Positions 4,218 through 5,276 of a DNA stretch of 5,276 nt are shown here, piece after piece (the first letter of the stretch is position 1; each line of letters starts with the position of its first letter). The DNA comes from Clostridiales bacterium (GTDB lineage: Bacteria; Bacillota; Clostridia; WRLR01): contig JAISFK010000476.1 in NCBI GenBank assembly GCA_031263625.1, positions 1 to 5,276 of the forward strand. The letters are read 5' to 3'. Under the pieces are notes generated by a model, which was given only the letters and a program-made list of their open reading frames with translations, had not been told where the DNA came from and made no database searches. The position numbers and the translations under genes are program-made.

Positions 4218-5240
4218 CTAGCGTTGCACCCGCCCCGACGCATTGCCCTTCGCGAGGGCTTCGGCCTCCTGCAAGCTCACGAGGTTGAAGTCGTGCTCGA
4301 TGGAGTGCGCGAGGCACGACGCCGCGACCGCGAAGTTGATCGCCTTTTGCTCGTCGTAGCCCTCCAGCTGGCTGTATATGAGGGCGCCGCCGAACGCGTC
4401 CCCGCCGCCGACGCGATCCACGACGCGCACCGGGTACTCAGGCGCAAAATACGCCTCGCCGCCGCTGTACAGCATGCCGGACCAGTTGTTGTCGCTCGCG
4501 GATATGCTGCCGCGCAGCGTGATGGCCGCCTTCTTGAACCCAAAGCGGTCCGTGAGCTGCCTCGCGACCGATATGTAGCCCTCGCGGCTCAGCTTGCCCT
4601 TCTGGATGTCCGTCCCCTCGGCGCGTATGCCGAACACGTCGGACGCGTCCTCCTCGTTGGCGATGCAGACGTCCACGTATTCCATGAGGCCCGCCATCAC
4701 GCGCCCGGCCTTCTCGGACGACCAGAGCTTCTTGCGGAAGTTCAGGTCGCAGCTGACCGTCAGCCCCGCCTGCTTCGCCGCCGCCGCGGCTTCGAGCGAG
4801 ATGGCCGCCGCGCTGTCGCTCAGGGCTGGCGTTATGCCCGTGAAATGATACCACGACGCCCCGGCGAAGATCCTGCCCCAGTCAAAATCGCCCGGCCGCG
4901 CCTCCGCTATGGCGGAGGCTGCGCGGTCGTAGATGACCTTCGACGCCCGCTGCGACGCGCCCTTTTCCACAAAATAGATGCCCAGCCTGTCGCCGCCGCG
5001 CACAATCAGGCTCGTGTCCACGCCGAAGCGGCGCAGCTCGTTGACGGCGGACTGCCCGATTTCGTGGGCGGGCACCTTTGTCACATACGCGGCGTCAACG
5101 CCGTAGTTGGCCAGCGACACCGCCACGTTCGCCTCCCCGCCCGCATAGCTCGCCTCAAACTCGCCCGCCTGGACGAACCTGAGATACCCTTTCGGGTTCA
5201 GCCTCATCATGACCTCGCCAAAACATACAACCCTTTTCAT
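4218..5240 (-). CDS. kdgK: 2-keto-3-deoxygluconate kinase (PfkB/ribokinase family)
   Basis: The 340-residue cytosolic sugar kinase phosphorylates 2-keto-3-deoxygluconate to KDPG, which an aldolase then splits to pyruvate and glyceraldehyde-3-phosphate. The N-terminus (CFGEVMMRLNPKGYLRFVQA, then YAGGEANVAVSLANYG at 32-47) carries the substrate-binding GGEAN segment typical of Firmicute KdgK. The second PfkB signature is DRVGGGDAFGG (275-285). It contains the anion-hole GGGD and the catalytic base D281; GGGD in place of the GAGD of other PfkB kinases is, from memory, usual in this subfamily. CDLNFRKKLW (164-173) and NEEDASDVFG (195-204) are further family blocks. The length is typical. The start ATG (5240-5238) has a good ribosome-binding site upstream. 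The gene converges with wecB, and its TAG is followed by an in-frame open stretch of 97 codons. A closely related PfkB kinase such as fructokinase is less likely. With the oxidoreductase fragment at 2-211, it points to hexuronate breakdown. Confidence 0.92.
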   Translation of the reverse strand: MKRVVCFGEVMMRLNPKGYLRFVQAGEFEASYAGGEANVAVSLANYGVDAAYVTKVPAHEIGQSAVNELRRFGVDTSLIVRGGDRLGIYFVEKGASQRASKVIYDRAASAIAEARPGDFDWGRIFAGASWYHFTGITPALSDSAAAISLEAAAAAKQAGLTVSCDLNFRKKLWSSEKAGRVMAGLMEYVDVCIANEEDASDVFGIRAEGTDIQKGKLSREGYISVARQLTDRFGFKKAAITLRGSISASDNNWSGMLYSGGEAYFAPEYPVRVVDRVGGGDAFGGALIYSQLEGYDEQKAINFAVAASCLAHSIEHDFNLVSLQEAEALAKGNASGRVQR

Positions 5241-5246
5241 GCCTGC

Positions 5247-5276
5247 TTAGCCCTCCATTCTCATGATCATTTCTTT
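5247..5276 (-). CDS. Possible last nine codons of a gene upstream of kdgK
   Basis: A - strand frame enters from the right edge, reads KEMIMRMEG and ends at TAA (5249-5247), six bases before the kdgK start codon. The tight spacing, and a kdgK ribosome-binding site placed within its last codons, resemble an operon junction. In Firmicutes the neighbour of kdgK is often the KDPG aldolase gene (eda), but nine residues are too few to recognise. The other frames are also open over so short a stretch, so this call rests on arrangement alone. Confidence 0.35.
   Translation of the reverse strand, partial: KEMIMRMEG
5251..5256 (-). promoter_or_regulatory. Ribosome-binding site of kdgK
   Basis: Read on the - strand, GGAGGG lies ten bases before ATG 5240-5238. 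It overlaps the last codons of the putative upstream reading frame, which suggests that kdgK is translated as a downstream gene of an operon. Confidence 0.75.

Noticed and set aside
1..5276. tRNA, rRNA, riboswitch or T-box
   Set aside because: I saw no cloverleaf, no rRNA-like segment and no recognisable riboswitch core in any spacer; the spacers are GC-rich repeats.

Overview
The window is GC-rich bacterial DNA carrying ordinary housekeeping and sugar-acid genes, separated and extended by unusually repetitive GC-rich tracts. The proteins look most like those of Clostridia-type Firmicutes: the dCMP deaminase is the short clostridial form, the wall-polymer genes are of the TagO/MnaA (WecA/WecB) type, and the kinase has the N-terminus typical of Firmicute 2-keto-3-deoxygluconate kinases. 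The placement rests on remembered family features; no search was run. A GC-rich uncultured Firmicute would fit.

Layout on the + strand: the C-terminal end of a mannitol-dehydrogenase-family oxidoreductase, probably fructuronate reductase (2-211); a spacer with a roughly 100-bp tandem duplication (219-424); a near-consensus sigma-70 promoter (428-456); a dCMP deaminase (490-987); a repetitive spacer (988-1176); a TagO/WecA-type undecaprenyl-phosphate GlcNAc-1-phosphate transferase (1177-2418); and, starting right after its stop codon, a UDP-GlcNAc 2-epimerase (2419-3927) with an extra Ala/Pro/Thr-rich N-terminus of about 112 residues. A convergent spacer (3928-4217) begins with a 6-bp-periodic tract. 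On the - strand follow a 2-keto-3-deoxygluconate kinase (4218-5240) and the last codons of a gene upstream of it (5247-5276).

The central three genes probably form one transcription unit. The deaminase supplies dUMP for thymidylate synthesis. TagO puts GlcNAc-1-phosphate on the lipid carrier, and the epimerase makes UDP-ManNAc; together these are the usual first steps for teichoic acid or a similar secondary wall polymer. The two outer genes fit one hexuronate route, in which fructuronate is reduced to mannonate, dehydrated to 2-keto-3-deoxygluconate, then phosphorylated.

I did not find a clearly new biological system. The odd feature is the low-complexity DNA: it occupies every longer spacer and also runs into the coding ends of tagO and wecB. 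The clearest case is at 3928-4056, where alternate codons are GGN and NCN. It reads as Gly-(Ala/Thr/Ser) on one strand and Pro-(Ala/Val/Glu) on the other, and both frames lie directly downstream of a TAG stop.
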